A stretch of DNA of 14,643 nucleotides. Origin: Candidatus Latescibacterota bacterium. Its GTDB lineage: Bacteria > JAAXHH01 > JACQVL01. The translations under genes and the position numbers were made by a program. The stretch covers positions 1-14,643 of the forward strand of contig JACQVL010000194.1 of NCBI GenBank assembly GCA_016209865.1, read 5' to 3'. The notes under the pieces are model-generated. The model was not told where the DNA came from, searched no databases, and saw nothing but the letters and a program-made list of their open reading frames with translations. This document shows positions 13,487 through 14,643 of the stretch, piece after piece; position 1 is the stretch's first letter, and each line of letters opens with the position of its first letter.

Positions 13487-13738
13487 ATGAAAACGCTTAC
13501 GATCCCCTATGATGAGGGGCTTCTGTTGCTCACCGGTCAATAACCGGCAGAATTCGAGCAGGAAGCGCGGTTTTTGTTAGCCGTGAAGTTGTTTGAATTG
13601 CGACGCATCTCAGCAGGGAAGGCGGCGGAATTCTGTGGATTATCGAAACCCGCGTTCATATTGAAAACCAGCCGACTGAGTATCCCGGTGGTCGATCTGG
13701 ACGACGATCAGTTGGATGCGGAGTTTCAGCATGCGTGA
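13487..13738 (+). pseudogene. UPF0175-family antitoxin, inactivated by an in-frame stop
   Basis: From ATG 13487 (GAAGGAG six bases upstream) the frame reads MKTLTIPYDEGLLLLTGQ, then TAA at 13541-13543, then continues PAEFEQEARFLLAVKLFELR, RISAGKAAEFCGLSKPAF and ends LDDDQLDAEFQHA with TGA at 13736. Without the TAA this is a complete UPF0175 protein of about 83 residues, including its helix-turn-helix (ISAGKAAEFCGLSKPAF). Members are DNA-binding antitoxins paired with DUF3368 PIN-like toxins, as here. The single nonsense codon after residue 18 should abolish the product. The overlap of its end with the next ATG is retained, showing that the pair was once functional. Confidence 0.88.
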
Positions 13739-14242
13739 TGTGCTTCTGATTGTGGATAGTGGTCCGCTGATTGCGCTTGCCGGCGTGTAGCTTCTGGAAC
13801 TGCTTCCCGCCTGTATCGCCGTGTCACTGCGCCGCCGGCTGTGATTGACGAGCTCGTTGCCAGTGCGCATCTTTCACCGGAGCACGATTTCTTACCTCAG
13901 ATTCCGTGGCTGGAACGATGAGAGGCGCAGCGACCCATTGACGCGTTATCCGTCGTACTCGGTCGTGGCGAAACCGAGGCGATTGCGCTGGCACGACACC
14001 ATCCGTGTGCCCTCTTGTTGCTCGATGACCACCAGGCTCGACGTGCGGCTGATGCGCTGGGGTTGCCAGTCACAGGAACGGCCGGTGTCCTGGTACGAGC
14101 CAAGACCGAAGGGTTGATTGACCAGGTCTCCCCGCTGTTGTTAGCCATGAGAGCCAATGGGTACTATATCAGCGATCGGGTCATTCAACGCGCCTGTCAG
14201 ATGGCAGGCGAAAGGGCCAGTCATGAGCACAGCGTCGAATAG
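13731..14242 (+). pseudogene. DUF3368 PIN-like toxin, inactivated by two stops and a frameshift
   Basis: ATG 13731 overlaps the antitoxin end by eight bases. The frame reads MRDVLLIVDSGPLIALAGV with Asp9 as the first PIN-type acidic residue, then TAG at 13788-13790. It continues LLELLP, then shifts frame near 13812 (one base lost in CCCGCCTGTATC) to LYRRVTAPPAVIDELVASAH, LSPEHDFLPQIPWLER, then TGA at 13919-13921, then EAQRPIDALSVVLGRGETEA, IALARHHPCALLLLDDHQAR, RAADALGLPVTGTAGVLVRA and on to TAG at 14240. The acidic pair LLLDDHQARR and GETEAIALA are the conserved DUF3368/PIN motifs. These are RNase-like toxins. Three separate lesions mean the gene is dead, although the distal 75 codons are open. 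Confidence 0.9.
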
Positions 14243-14262
14243 CCCGTCTCAGTTCCTCAGAG

Positions 14263-14643
14263 TCACTTCACCAGCGTCATGCGGCGGGTCTGACTGAACC
14301 CGGTGCTGGTCGTCAGCCGGTACAGGTACACCCCGCTGGCCACCTCGTGTCCATTGGCATTCCGACCATCCCACTGCACCGTATAGTAGCCTGCGGGTTG
14401 CACTTGATCCACGAGCATCCGCACCTGCTGCCCCAGCATGTTGTAGATCATAAACTTCACTGAGGCCGTCTTCGGAAGCTCGTACTTGATGGTGACCTGT
14501 GCGTTGAACGGATTCGGATAGCTCTGGCGGAGTGCGAATACACGAGGCGCATTCACTCGAATCGTAATCGGGCCAAAGCGCTCTGTCTCACCTGAGGTAC
14601 TCATGGCTTCAAGCTGGTAGTAGTAAATTTGATTAACCTGCAC
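14263..14643 (-). CDS. C-terminal end of an exported protein with FlgD-like/type A sorting domain (N-terminus off the window)
   Basis: The minus frame is open from the right edge to TGA at 14263-14265, giving 126 visible codons. The first part (QIYYYQLEAMSTSGETERFG) looks like the last strands of a fibronectin-III-like domain. The sorting domain follows: LRQSYPNPFNAQVTIKYELP, VKFMIYNMLGQQVRMLVDQV, YYTVQWDGRNANGHEVASGV and YLYRLTTSTGFSQTRRMTLV, ending in K. Such tails target secreted or surface proteins in FCB and related phyla (type IX-like secretion or unknown export). The internal Met at the visible start is not a real start. The last 45 residues are duplicated in the fragment at 12043. Confidence 0.88.
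   Translation of the reverse strand: MQVNQIYYYQLEAMSTSGETERFGPITIRVNAPRVFALRQSYPNPFNAQVTIKYELPKTASVKFMIYNMLGQQVRMLVDQVQPAGYYTVQWDGRNANGHEVASGVYLYRLTTSTGFSQTRRMTLVK

Noticed and set aside
13487-14242. Stop-codon recoding as an explanation for the in-frame stops in the UPF0175-DUF3368 pair
   Set aside because: All three stop codons occur here, and TAA, TGA and TAG are all used as genuine terminators by intact genes in the window; a frameshift is also present, so decay is the simpler reading.
1-14643. CRISPR arrays, tRNA or rRNA genes, insertion sequences
   Set aside because: No spaced direct repeats of CRISPR type, no cloverleaf or rRNA sequence and no transposase frame were seen; the 7-bp arrays have no spacers.

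Overview
The window is about 60% GC and looks like a Gram-negative bacterium of an uncultured FCB-type lineage (Latescibacteria, KSB1, Zixibacteria or Poribacteria-like). The clues are a TonB-dependent receptor with an N-terminal carboxypeptidase-regulatory-like domain, C-terminal sorting tails of the 'YPNPFN ... GVYLYRL' type, and a cluster holding a phytanoyl-CoA-dioxygenase-like enzyme and tandem amidohydrolases. The lineage is inferred from gene content only.

Region 1 (1-9172) is a compact run of eight minus-strand genes. In transcription order they are a SMUG1-type uracil-DNA glycosylase, a Gfo/Idh/MocA oxidoreductase, a TonB-dependent receptor, an aldo/keto reductase, a metal-site-intact amidohydrolase, a second amidohydrolase-fold protein that has lost every metal ligand, a PhyH-family Fe/2OG protein, and a large polytopic membrane protein that runs off the left edge. 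Several joins overlap by four bases (GTGA, ATGA), so most of the run is probably co-transcribed. Apart from the glycosylase it reads as an uptake-and-catabolism locus: outer-membrane receptor, inner-membrane carrier-like protein, two NAD(P)-type oxidoreductases, two amidohydrolase-fold proteins and one Fe/2OG enzyme. The substrate cannot be read from the sequence. Four of the gaps in this run hold tandem 7-bp repeats, and one of them encodes the end of one protein and the start of the next.

Region 2 (9173-12023) starts with a divergent intergenic region carrying a good sigma70-like promoter and a palindrome. It is followed by an ATPase of the archaeal AAA/DUF234 class with a C-terminal nuclease-like motif, a minus-strand DUF4160-DUF2442 gene pair with its own strong promoter, and a plus-strand MqsA/YgiT-like regulator.

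Region 3 (12024-14643) is a scrap-yard of small and broken genes lying between two copies of the same secretion-tail coding sequence. It contains a truncated sorting-tail fragment, an antitoxin-like CopG/BrnA protein without a visible toxin, an overlapping pair of conserved hypothetical genes, a frameshifted piece of a TolB/PD40 beta-propeller, and a decayed UPF0175-DUF3368 toxin-antitoxin pair with three in-frame stops and one frameshift. The right edge holds the C-terminal end of an exported protein with an intact sorting tail.

Most notable points: an HxG iron-site variant in the PhyH protein (as in non-heme iron halogenases), the coupled intact/metal-less amidohydrolase pair, the heptamer repeat family that supplies coding sequence, and the disrupted exported-protein gene plus dead toxin-antitoxin module.
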